Assembly (NCBI RefSeq): GCF_019059575.1
Contig: NW_024881611.1
Location: forward strand, 745,001 to 809,000
Direction of reading: 5' to 3'
From: Amphibalanus amphitrite
Taxonomy: Eukaryota > Arthropoda > Thecostraca > Balanomorpha > Balanidae
DNA length: 64,000 bases
In this document: positions 33,093 through 43,031 of the stretch, piece by piece
Layout of the letters: every line of letters starts with the position of its first letter
Position numbering within the stretch: the stretch's first letter is position 1
The notes under the pieces: model-generated
Databases searched by the model: none
Seen by the model: the letters and a program-made list of their open reading frames with translations, nothing else
Told to the model about the DNA's origin: nothing
Made by a program: the position numbers and the translations under genes

Positions 33093-34327
33093 AAAACTTT
33101 TTTACTACCTCCTGGAGGATTCATTTTCATCAAACCAGCAAGATAAGAGTATATTGAAAGGGTAACTCTTTGCTACCATTATGTGCATAGTAACGGTACG
33201 TGGTTGATATGAACTTATTCGCCAGCGAAAAGTATTATTACCATGTAAATATCAATATTACTCTCGCGATCCAGAACATCACGAAAACTCTTTCCTTTTG
33301 GGTATCGTGACTCGTGTACAGATAGTCGTTTCATGCGTGGATCTTGTTTACCCTCGTGAAGATGATATTTGAAATGGAATCACTCAGCCAATCAGAAACG
33401 AGATCGGCCGTTTGAAGGTTGAAGGCCGCGCGCATCTGTCAGTTTTCGGCCGTTGGTCTCCGAGAGCGGATGTGAGCAGTGTCGGTGCCGCGCGGCGTGG
33501 CCGTTGGTGATTGTGCTTGCGTGTTGTTCATCGCCTATAGAGCCTCTGTGGAGGACATTTTATTGTAAGTACCGATGTGCTAGAGCATTGCATGCCGCTG
33601 AGTGGTGTTAATTTGACCTGGTTAACAGGACCCCGTGCACGGCCACGTGGCCTAGGTTGTGAGTACGTACATTAATTTTGTTGTGATGCTACAAGTTTAT
33701 GCATTTTGTTGGTGACTTTGAAAAAGCCTTGCACTGTAGTGATCCAGTCTCATTATCTCACGCATACGGGCGACCACCCAGGAACGCCGTCGCTCTCTTC
33801 AAATATTGTGCGCTGTGCCTTATCCAATATGAGGGCGCTGAATGTCTTGTATTCAAATTCAAAGTGCATTCAAGTTGTATCGTGGTGTTTATTTACCGCT
33901 TGTGCATTGCTGAACGCTTCGTATAAATTCGTATGCATAAGTGGAGAAGTCCTCTGGGGGGTTTACACTAAAGGAAAGAGTAAACATTACCATGTGACAA
34001 AGGGTAGGCCAGAAGAATACACTCTCTGTAGGAGGGTAAAGCACAGAGTAGATGATGCGTTACTCCCTAGAAAAGGGTTCCGTTTAAGATTTACCCTTTC
34101 AAAGAGTGTAACCCAAAAAATGTTACACTCTAGACAAGAGTAAATCAAAAGAGTTTACCATTCAGAAGATGGTAAAAAAACGTCTGTGTGTCATGTTACC
34201 CCTCCCTGGCGAGTTTACTCTTCATGAAAGAGTAAAATTTACCATCTGGAAGGTGGTAAAAAACGTCTGTGTGTCAAGCTACCATGCTATGGCGGGTTTA
34301 CCCTTCAGGAAATGGTAAAAAAGTTTT
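33093..34327. mobile_element. Insertion inside gag with TTTTTTAC inverted ends
   Basis: Both ends read AAAACTTTTTTAC in inverted orientation (33093-33105 and 34315-34327) and separate the coiled-coil part of gag from its DUF1759-like part. The right third consists of short repeats such as AAAGAGTAAA, GGTAAAAAACGTCTGTGTGT and TTTACC. No target duplication can be fixed. It holds no supported gene. Confidence 0.55.
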
Positions 34328-34329
34328 CA

Positions 34330-34924
34330 GTGCTTGAGGAACACCGACAGCTCTGGGTGATGACGAGATGCAGCGGGAAACTTCGCCACCATTGGGTGCC
34401 GGCCGCTGCTCACCTGACGTATGACGGACGCCTCTTGTTACATCATAGTGGTTAGGCTCCACCTCCACTGGGGTCTCGTCATCAAAGTCGTTTCTCCGCT
34501 CCCATTCAAGCTCATTTTCTGCAGCCCTCAGAAGTCTTGCCCTCTGCTGCGCTCGTTCCACCTCCTCTTCTAACTCCTTTTCCTCCATCATCCTCTTCTC
34601 TTCTAACTCCTTTTCCTCCATCATCCTCTTCTCTTCTTCCATCCTGTCTTCTTCTCTTCTCCTCTGAGCTGTTCTTTCTGCTTCCTGGTGTCTCAGCTGC
34701 CTTTCTCTGTCTTGCCTGGCTTTCAAATGCTTCAGCTCCAGGCTTTTCATCTCTGCCGTTATTACAGCTTCCCTGGACGCCGCTCTGGAGACTCCTGAAA
34801 CACAGGATCCGTTCGCTCTACTCCCCCCGTGATGCAACTTTGATGGTGGTGGTCTGTCATCTGCTTGCGACGCCGCGCAGCAGCTCACTGGTCGGTGCGT
34901 AGTCGCCTCTTCAATTCTTTTCAC
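34330..34924 (-). pseudogene. BEL/Pao gag, coiled-coil part
   Basis: A frame of about 195 gag codons rich in Glu, Lys and Arg, including two copies of EEKRMMEEKELE and a strong predicted coiled coil. It follows the previous gag frame with a short overlap and is cut at about 34330 by an insertion of about 1.2 kb; the last codons of the open frame belong to the insertion. Gag forms the particle that packages the element's RNA. Confidence 0.65.
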
Positions 34925-35345
34925 CGTCTCGGCGTGCCGTGCCGACTGCCGTCAGTCGGGTGGCGTACTCTTCCGCTTCTTCCAGTTCGCAGACCTCCTG
35001 CACCTTCTCAACATAAGCGTCATTGGCTTCCATGAAACCATCCAGTGTCGCATTCAGGGTTTCGAGCCGCTTCTTTAGTTCTTCCTCGCTAGCTCGGCGC
35101 GCGATCTGAGCCTCCGCCGTGTTACAGGCACGAGTAAACGCGGCGGCCTTGCGCCCGCGCTGAAGTTTCAGGTGCTTCAACACGCATGCAGTGTCTCCAA
35201 CTCTCCAGCTTCCTCGCCGGCAGTGTCCTGACTCACCGTCGCCGTCTCTGTGTTCTCCGCCTGAGTCGAATCTTCCATCATCGGAATTTTCTTCTCGATC
35301 CGACTGGCACACACGAGGCACAGCTTGTAACCTACAATCAATCAC
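34911..35345 (-). pseudogene. BEL/Pao gag, N-terminal part
   Basis: An open frame of about 144 codons without a clear ATG. The C-terminal half is helical and charged (LKLQRGRKAAAFTRA, EEELKKRLETLNATL), like the N-terminal gag region of BEL/Pao elements. It ends GEKN-stop while the next frame, beginning VKRIEEA, overlaps it, so a frameshift separates the two gag parts. Whether that is decay or programmed recoding is undetermined. Confidence 0.6.
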
Positions 35346-35400
35346 TAAGTCGGCGACGGGCAGCCACGAAGGTCATCAGTTCTCACTTCAGGCCAGGACC

Positions 35401-35418
35401 ATCCGGCCCGGAGGACCA
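35401..35418 (-). other. Putative tRNA primer-binding site
   Basis: Five bases inside the 5' LTR the - strand reads TGGTCCTCCGGGCCGGAT. It begins with TGG, complementary to the CCA end of a tRNA, as expected for minus-strand priming. I do not assign the tRNA identity. Confidence 0.55.
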
Positions 35419-35423
35419 GAAAA

Positions 35424-36513
35424 TGTTGGCGACGCTTTCGTTCGAATCTCCTTTCATGGTGTGGACTGTATTTAATCGCGCATCGCACAGCATTTGGTTG
35501 TTTGGTGACCGAGATCCAGGAGGAAAATGGTTTAATTGGAAAATTGGGAAAATAAATGTTATAACCTATCACGTTAGCCTAGTTAAGATTCAACTAAATA
35601 TTGGATACAGGATAGAGCGCCGGATGCCGACGACTAAGGAACCTCCTTCTTAGGAAGTATATTTGGACCTAATAAAAGAGCGCCGGATACCGACGGCAAA
35701 GGAACCCCCTTCTTAGGGCGTATGTTAGGGCCTAAATAAGAGAGCGCCGGATACCGACGTCAAAGGAACCCCCTTCTTAGGGAGTATGTTAGGGCCTAAA
35801 TAAGAGAGCGCCGGATACCGACGTCAAAGGAACCCCCTTCTTAGGGAGTATGTTAGGGCCTAAAATATAGAGCGCCGGATGCCGACGACAAAGGAACGCC
35901 CTCCTCAGAGAGTTTTAGGAATGTTTTAGGATAAAAAAGGATAGTCAGTAGACCTGGTCACCGGAACCGATACGCCTGCCGCATCTCCGTCGAATATCTC
36001 ATCTGTGTGTTGTGTAGACCGCGCACTATTTCACTTCTCACTCAGGCTTCTCACACACTTTGTCTTCTAGTTCACTATATTTGGCGGACAAGGCAGCGAA
36101 ACGTACCGGGAAGAGAGCTAGGGGCAGCGCAGTATCCCCGTCGAAGTCGAAAATGAAGTGAGGCCGGGGGTGTTTACAACTAGTTTCTATACAGCGACAG
36201 GGGGTGAAAACAAGACGCGTTGAGGACGGTCAGAGCACACAGAAAAGGCTAAAAATGGCCCGGGCGTCCAGCGCTCCACCCGAAAGACACACAAGCTGGG
36301 CGCGCACGTGCGTGCCCCACACAATGGCCCGGACCTGGGCCGGTCCTACGCAAACAGGGAGCCGCCCTGCCGCGCCGGCCGGCCAGCCGGGTCAGAGGGG
36401 ACGTCAGCGTCCCGCGACCGCGGACGGCGCTCGGCTCGGCGGCGCCGGTTCGGCTCAGCAGCGCTGAGTCTGTCGCCCGTACCGCCTTGCATAGGTGCAA
36501 TTTGTCGGCAACA
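35424..36513 (-). repeat. 5' LTR of the BEL/Pao element
   Basis: A 1090-bp LTR, TGTTGCCGAC...GTCGCCAACA on the - strand. It contains five tandem 64-bp units (about 35614-35929). By eye it differs from the 3' LTR at only about half a dozen bases and a few small indels, including a 5-6-bp GGC-repeat difference, which indicates recent insertion. Confidence 0.9.
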
Positions 36514-36518
36514 ACTTT

Positions 36519-36898
36519 CGACCAAATTAAGCTAGAGTCGGGAAAGGCACCATTGTGATTGCAATGAGCTTCCAAATCGATTGATATGCAACCTGACCTA
36601 GTCCGAACAGTGTCCTGAGGGGGCTTGACCTGACGACCTTTGTGTCAATCTTGATTGTGACCTTAACTGAACAAAAAGTACCCACAACATGCGACGCAGC
36701 TTGAGAGGAATACGATTATGCCTAAATTTTGCTCTGTGGCCATTTGTTTGCAAAATTATTTGCCAAAAACAAAAACCCGACTTTAGGGTAAGTTACCTGA
36801 CCAGATGTCACCAGTTGACCTGAGACCCTAAATTTGAATATCAATCGCTGCGTCTCGTGACGGCCGTCAAGCTCGTTTTTTTCCACTGAACTGGAACA
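36519..36898. mobile_element. TTAA piggyBac-like element copy 4, right part
   Basis: Continues copy 4 after the retrotransposon. The joined flanks read like copy 1 at 8628-8690 (TTCGTCAATAACTCTTGATCAAATTGAGCTAG...), and the TGCGTCTCGTGACGG...CTCGTTTTTT block matches its right end. The terminal CCCTCGCC repeat is missing, so this end is truncated near 36898. Confidence 0.7.
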
Positions 36899-36987
36899 GA
36901 CCCTATGAATGCCGCCCCCGTAGGCGGAAAATGTGCCGCCCCTGTGCTTGACTGCCCCACCCTATCGAAAACCTAGATCCGCCCCTG

Positions 36988-38533
36988 TTCACAACCCTAG
37001 CACAATTAGTTGAAAGTTTCTCATTACAGGGCCAGCCGCAATGACTTCATTTGATCACCGTTAGTATTTTGATCGACTTTCGTAATCGTGTCATCCCATA
37101 GCAGAGACAAAGACAAAGACAGAATAACATCCCAAAATAGATTCTGAATAATTAGGTTACACAATACACAATTAGCCTTCAAAACGCTGAGTCCGAGCAG
37201 GCGAAAAGCCTGCAACTAATGAATATAAGCAGTAAATAACACTTTCCAGCGCATTCGAAAATAGATAACAACGCATCATCGTAGGACCTAAAAACAAAGA
37301 ACAAAACAAAAAACATTAAAACAGACGGTAATCCTGCAAGTATGAAGGTATATGTTTGAAGGACCATATAATCAGCGCAGATTACTGCTCTCCATTATTG
37401 TATGTTATGCCTAAAGATAATTACTGCCACACAATATGTACCATCTGCTGTTTAGAGCACGTCACCACTTCCGCACGAAAGTCCATATCCACTCCATGTG
37501 ACACCTCACACCTACCGCAGGTAACACCTCACACCCATCGCAGGTGACACCATATACGGATACCTACCGCAGACCACTTTCCTGCCAGCGCGGCCCACCC
37601 GCGCCGCCCACCCCTGCGCCAAACGTGGCGCATTCGCCGCACATCCGCCGCATCAGCCGCTAATGAGCCGGTAACGCGAGCGGCGGCGCCGTGATCCGAC
37701 CCACCGCCGTGGGCGGGGGCGGGGGCGGCCGGCGCGCCGGGCACGGCGGTGTTTACCACCGGGGCAGATGCGCCAATTTGGCGTGTGGTGCTGATGCTGT
37801 TTTCGACAGGACGGTCCCCGTGGGAGGCCGCGCCACTCCTGCCTGCTCCCAGACCATATCCGTACAATCGCGGATCCTTCCCAGCCTCAGTCCATTCTCA
37901 CAGTCACTGCTAGTTACCGACCGCGGTCTCGGTAACGGCTATCCCGTCATCACAATTGCCACATACTACCGGCCCCGGCCCATCATCACAATCACCGCAC
38001 GTTACCGGTGGCAGGAAGGGCCGCGCCGCGCGTCTGGTGCCGGGACGGACGCGGTGGCGCAGACGGCTGTGGTGTGAGGCGCCGCGCCGGCACTTCGTCT
38101 CACTATCAGCGACATTAGCCGAGCGGAAAGGGCGCATTTGTCTCACTCTGGGGAGAGCGCCGCGGGGATCGCCAGGGCGGTAAAGCACGGCGCAGAGACA
38201 GTGAGGCACGGCGCTGTCTCCTGCGCGGTATACCAGGTGAAAGATGTGACAAATACATGTTACGGATGTGACGAACACACGAGACGAACGTCACGAACAT
38301 TCGTGACGTTGTTACGAGCATCCGTCACGGTTCGGCCTCAATATCGCCGAGACTACGCCAAATAATACTAGTGACGCCATACCTACGGCTTGAGATAACC
38401 CGTTATAGTGTGTTTACTAGATCGGACGTCGTATATGGTTTCAAAGGACCCTAGATGCATAACACATTCGGATATCGACTGTTGTGCATCCTTCCCCTGC
38501 CCAGAAAAGCACTGCGTTGTGATAGAAAAAGGC
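36988..38533. other. ACSF2 intron segment without gene
   Basis: Contains three tandem units of about 26 bp (GTGACACCTCACACCTACCGCAG and variants) at 37497-37570, a GC-rich block (37600-38240), and a perfect 10-bp inverted repeat AACGTCACGA/TCGTGACGTT at 38287-38310. Open frames in the GC-rich part carry no recognised features. Confidence 0.4.
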
Positions 38534-38541
38534 TTTGCTGG

Positions 38542-38693
38542 CATAGGCGGCGGAACGGGGAGGGCACCGGGGCACCGTGTCCCCCTTTCATTTTGGCATT
38601 TTAACATTAGCCCTATGGGCGTTGCATGGAAAGAATGGGACCAAAAGTCGGCAGTGCCCTCCCCCCTTAATTGAAGGTGTTCCGCCGCTACTG
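38542..38693. mobile_element. hAT-type MITE, 152 bp
   Basis: Ends CATAGGCGGCGGAAC and, in reverse, CAGTAGCGGCGGAAC, with a perfect 8-bp duplication TTTGCTGG at 38534-38541 and 38694-38701. No coding capacity. Confidence 0.8.
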
Positions 38694-38701
38694 TTTGCTG
38701 G

Positions 38702-40084
38702 AAGCTGCTGGAAAACTTGGAGAAACATCACTATATTCCGCAGAATAGCTGCAGCTTCGTTGTTGTTAAAAAGGGAAAGGGAAAAGACATATGCAGAGAC
38801 AGCACATTTGGACCAGGATAAGGCATATTCAGTCGATGCTACACCACACACAGATAGCAACCAAATATTGCGATGCAATAAACAGAACATGGTGCGAATT
38901 TTTTCCGATTATTCTGAGTCTCAAATGGATCAGTTTTGAAAGCACGACACAGCGCTGCTTGCTTTCAAAACAACGGTCCAATATTCATAATGGCTTGCAG
39001 CCTGCGAGACCGAATTATGTATTCTTGCAGAATGTCTGAAGAACAAAGACAAGGGATTTGAAATTCTTTTGGAACGCTCGACAACGCTTTTAACTGAATA
39101 AAGAAAGCAGGCATCCGCACATTTTATATTGAGAAGGTGTATCCTTGAAACAGCAACATTAAAGAAGATCTCATTCCTTGGAATATCAAACCATGATAAA
39201 GAAAAGACAGAGGCTAGCCGTTAAATGTGTGTAGTTAGTATCAAAAGCAATCGATCGCTATGTAGTTGTGTCGGTATTATCTGCCACTTACGATTAGGTA
39301 CGCATGCATAATGCTTATGAACATATGGACGAATACCTACGGCCTAGAAATCGGAGTTCAAAACGGGATATATGGATTACTTGATGTGTCCGCTGACTTT
39401 TGTTGAGGAATAGATCATGGCTTGTATGTCCGTAAAAAGCCGGTCTTTGACGACCGGAACACTTTGTTAACACATGCGAAATTCCCAGGCGCTATTTCGG
39501 GCACTGCCAGCGGCTGCACAGGCCACCTGACAGAAACTCTGAGCGAGCACAATTTTTCTTTGATCACTTTCATAAACTGTTATTCCACTAGATTGTGTAT
39601 ACAGTCAGTTCCTCGTCCCGTTTGGCTTGATCGCAGAGCTCTGGGCTCCACGATATTAGTTCAAGGAACTGAAGAGAGGTAATTTAATACAAGACTGCAC
39701 ATGTTGAAGGGAAACCTTATGAGGGCACAGTTTTCGAAATGCCGGCCAATTCAGATGAAAGCCACATCCGCTTCTTGGCTGCAGCTCTCTCCGATGAAAA
39801 TGACCTCTTTGCTTTGATGCTAATAATAACTATTGGAATTTAGAACCATCGAGAATGAAATGACAAAAAAATAGGGTGACAATGGCAATGCAAAGTAGGA
39901 AATAAAAATCATTCGCAGTGCTAAACATAACCCAATGTGTTCACAGCACGAGGCTCCATCCACAAAAAAGCAACAACCACGAAATGCAACTGGAAAAGGC
40001 ACACTAAAAGCCATGATCTCATCACCCTGCCACGAGCGGCGCCAGCGGCCGAGGCTGCGGCGTCGCACCACCAGAGCCACTCAC
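38702..40084. other. ACSF2 intron segment without feature
   Basis: AT-rich intronic sequence. No exon or element ends recognised. Confidence 0.4.
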
Positions 40085-40195
40085 CCGTCCCTTGCAGTAG
40101 CTCCTGATGTCGTGCTCGGAGACCGAGTCCGGCCGGCGCAGGCGAATCCACACGGCCAGCTCCTCGCCCATCCGATCATCGGGCACTCCGAACGC
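40085..40195 (-). CDS. ACSF2-like acyl-CoA synthetase, penultimate exon
   Basis: A 37-codon phase-0 exon on the - strand. The acceptor is CTGTGCACAG before GCGTTCGG and the donor is CGG followed by GTGAGT. The translation begins AFGVPDDRMGEELAVWIRL and ends DIRSYCKGR, matching the small mobile C-terminal domain of acyl-CoA synthetases (the GVPDxRxGE motif). It joins the 54368-54509 exon upstream and the 22591-22716 exon downstream without frame change. The 17-kb intron on its 3' side hosts the 14-kb nested transposon composite. Confidence 0.9.
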
Positions 40196-41220
40196 CTGTG
40201 CACAGCCAGATTTACGGTCAGAAGGCCGCTCTCGGGTAGTTAAACACGAACTAAACACGGGGTGAATGGGCGATCTATAACCTTGCCGCATCTGCCGCGC
40301 AAAACTGCTGGTGAGGGGCAAGAACTTGGGCACATGAGGGTAGTTAATTTTTGGGCCATAAATTTGTTTCCACGCTGTATCCGAAAATAAATTGCTCTCG
40401 TGACCAGCGGCGCGAACCGCCGTCTGTAATTGAACTCTGATCGCCAGCCACCATGGTTGTTTGTCTTTTATCGTCGCGCCTCATGGCAGGCTGAAGAATG
40501 TTGCCACGCTTCCAATATAAGCTTGTTTTGGCAGCCAGCTCCCAGATCACAATTTATCGTCGATGTACTGAGTGCACACTGAGCCGTTCAACACGGCCTG
40601 GCCTGAACCAAGTCAGCGGATTCCCATAGAATACTGCCTTCTTAATTTCTGATCAGAATCGGAGTTTGAAATTGTCAATGCTCGAGGTTTGATTGTCAGA
40701 AATGGAACAAAATTGCACAACGCTACACTCACACACAGCATGAGCTTGAGCAGCTTACACCCACCACGGAAAATTAGCCGGCCAATGCGGTGGATGTCGT
40801 GATGAATCGAATGTTCTAAACAACATCAACAGCAGCAACAGATGGTGTTGTGAAAGCTTATCATGTACAAAAATGATATGGAACCACATGTCTTAAAATG
40901 TATATAAGGGCCAGCTGCATTTTCAGCTAGATTGGATTAGCATACAACATAGCGCTTGCCTTGTAGCCGTTCGAGTGGTATATGAAATAGATATTGGACT
41001 GCTCAGCTGCTGACAGCTTGTTAAAGGACCAAAAGTGCAAAGAGATTTCTGAAGCCAATTTGCTTATCTACATAACACATTCACAGCACGATCAATGGTT
41101 TCTACAACACCAAGCCTGTCAGGCTCATATCAGGCTCAAAGTATAAATGGCTGCGCTGAAAGCATTGACTGGTTCTTGTTCGTGCTTGTGGGATATTACC
41201 CGGTCCGGGAAAAGGTATGT
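40196..41220. other. ACSF2 intron segment without feature
   Basis: AT-rich intronic sequence upstream of the penultimate exon. Nothing recognised. Confidence 0.4.
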
Positions 41221-41222
41221 TA

Positions 41223-43029
41223 GGGGAAGCGGGGGTAACACCGCCCCCCTAAGCTTTTCGCCATAATGAGAGAATATGTGTGAAGCCTCTTGGTAGTTAT
41301 TGTCTTGGTTACAATATTTAAACATTTTCTCACGTGTTTTAGGAACTTATTTTGCATGCTCCTAAAAGGTTTTCATGTATCACGACTTTTAAAAATACCT
41401 TGCATATTTGCTGCCTACAAATTGTGTGGGACGTGGGTAACCCCGCCACCGGTGTTGATGTTAACCCAACCCATTCCTACGAAAGCTTTTAAAGGTAGTG
41501 TGCCAGCTTTCTTGGACCGTATGGAGTTAATGGCCCAGATAAGGAGAACCGGATTTTTAGAACTTATCCATACCTTCAAAACTCATGGAAACGTCTTAAA
41601 TTCTTCAAATTTTGAGTACCCCAGTGCGAAATTCGCCCCGACGGGTTGTCGGTCGTACCCCAACCACATTTCACACCACTATGAACAATAAATGCACACA
41701 CTGAAATCGCTATTACCGATATGCTCATCCAATCAAGTTTCGATAAACCCGTTCATCATCATCTCCTGCGGTTTCGAACACGCCTGTTAGGTGGCTTCTG
41801 ATGCTCGTCGAGGTCGGAATTTCCAAATACGCGTGGTGCGTCGGGCCGCGCGCTCTGACTTCGGCCAAGAAAAATGCGTCAGCTGATCATTGTCATTTCT
41901 GCCACTTGCGTGTGGTGAAATGGGGTCATAACTTATAAGACGGCTTTTTCATATCAATTATTTTACATAAAATCATATTTCAAACGATAAATAATGTTCG
42001 ACAGCCAAATAAAAGAAACAATACCAATACGGGCTTACAGTTTAAGGCTCGACATTGTGTTGTCTACGATTAGACAGCTGATAACTCATTCCCGTACGTC
42101 GTATGGTCGTAACACTATAATGACCTTTGCTTATTGTCACAAGTGCGCCGCATTCGCGATTGTTGCCCGACGCCTGTTTGCAGGTGAGCCCACTACAGTT
42201 GTTATACATATCTAAAAACCGAAAAACTTTTAGTCGAAAAAGGCACTATTCCAGGCCCATTTTTGACTTTTTTGCGATATTAGGTAAAAACAGAAGCTTC
42301 TTATCCTAGGAAAAATAAAATGGGAAATCTTTCAAAGGTGGCACACTACCTTTAATTGTTCAAAGATCGCGTGCGATGAGTTTCCTGTCCGTAGTGGTAA
42401 TTTTCGCAAATAATCGGTAATGGACACCTAAATAGGTATAGGTTCATCAGCTGTTTGCCAGTTTTATACAGCTGGCAAGTGCTTGGTCGGGATGCATGAA
42501 AAATATTAAGTAAAAAATCAAATAAGCTGCTTTTTCCCGGCTTAGGAACATCTACGAACATAAATGAAGCGTGTCTTTGGAGTTTCATCACTTATCACGC
42601 TACAAACAGGAAACACCGCAACCTCAATTGGGGTAACACCGCCACGGGGTGGCGGTGTTCCCCAATAAGTGATCATAAGCAAAAATCGCCAGCGGCAAGA
42701 ATGTACTACACGGTTCAAGCAAACCTATCTTACTGGACAAAGCCGATCAGTTATTTTTCGATGTAATCAAGTAAATCAAAATGAGTCTCTACTTAAAGAC
42801 ATTCAAAAGTGCTCCCAACTCATCGAATTTTTATAATAGAATGTGCATTTTTCTTTAAATGCCCACATTGAGCTTCGATTACACTGAAACACCGGAACAC
42901 AAATCAGAAGACGCTTACCTTCGTGCGGTTAATAGGAAATAACGGATTTTTACACTTCACATTTCATACTTTCGCCGCCAGATGGGGTGGCGGTGTTTCC
43001 CACAGTGGCGGTGTTACCCCCGCTTCCCC
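41223..43029. mobile_element. TA-flanked non-autonomous DNA transposon, 1.8 kb
   Basis: Inverted ends GGGGAAGCGGGGGTAACACC, flanked by TA on both sides (41221-41222 and 43030-43031). The motif GGTAACACCGCCAC or its complement recurs internally at about 42633-42660 and 42975-43015, including a near-perfect hairpin. No transposase is visible; the 133-codon frame at 41290-41691 has no recognised features. A second TA-flanked element is nested inside. The superfamily (Tc1/mariner or pogo-like) is inferred from the TA only. Confidence 0.75.
41492..42352. mobile_element. Nested TA-flanked element with AAGGTAGTGTGCCA ends
   Basis: Inverted ends AAGGTAGTGTGCCA at 41492-41505 and 42339-42352, each flanked by TA (41490-41491 and 42353-42354). 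861 bp, AT-rich, no transposase. It lies wholly within the 41223-43029 element. Confidence 0.75.
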
Positions 43030-43031
43030 TA

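Larger units (their letters stand above)
27992..36513 (-). mobile_element. BEL/Pao-type LTR retrotransposon carrying a TPR-like host insert
   Basis: An 8.5-kb element on the - strand. It has LTRs at 35424-36513 (5') and 27992-29087 (3'), both TG...CA, and a perfect 5-bp target duplication ACTTT at 27987-27991 and 36514-36518. In order on the - strand it holds a primer-binding site, gag in two overlapping frames, a roughly 1.2-kb insertion, gag/zinc knuckle/protease, the protease end and pol start, a TPR/Megator-like coiled-coil segment, a short 3' region and a polypurine tract. Reverse transcriptase, RNase H and integrase domains are absent, so it can only move with help from another element. 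Confidence 0.85.
23029..36987. mobile_element. 14-kb composite hAT-type element with nested insertions
   Basis: The left end reads AAGGGGCGGATCCAGG and the right end in reverse reads CAGGGGCGGATCTAGG. The flanks share TTCACAA (23022-23028 and 36988-36994), which together with a one- or two-base loss at the left tip fits an 8-bp hAT duplication. Inside are a 21-bp minisatellite, a TTAA element, another minisatellite, and a second TTAA element split by a BEL/Pao retrotransposon. GCCGCCCC repeats lie near both tips. Without the retrotransposon the unit would be about 5.4 kb, like the element at 5406-11106. The left end is imperfect, so this is less certain than the others. Confidence 0.65.
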
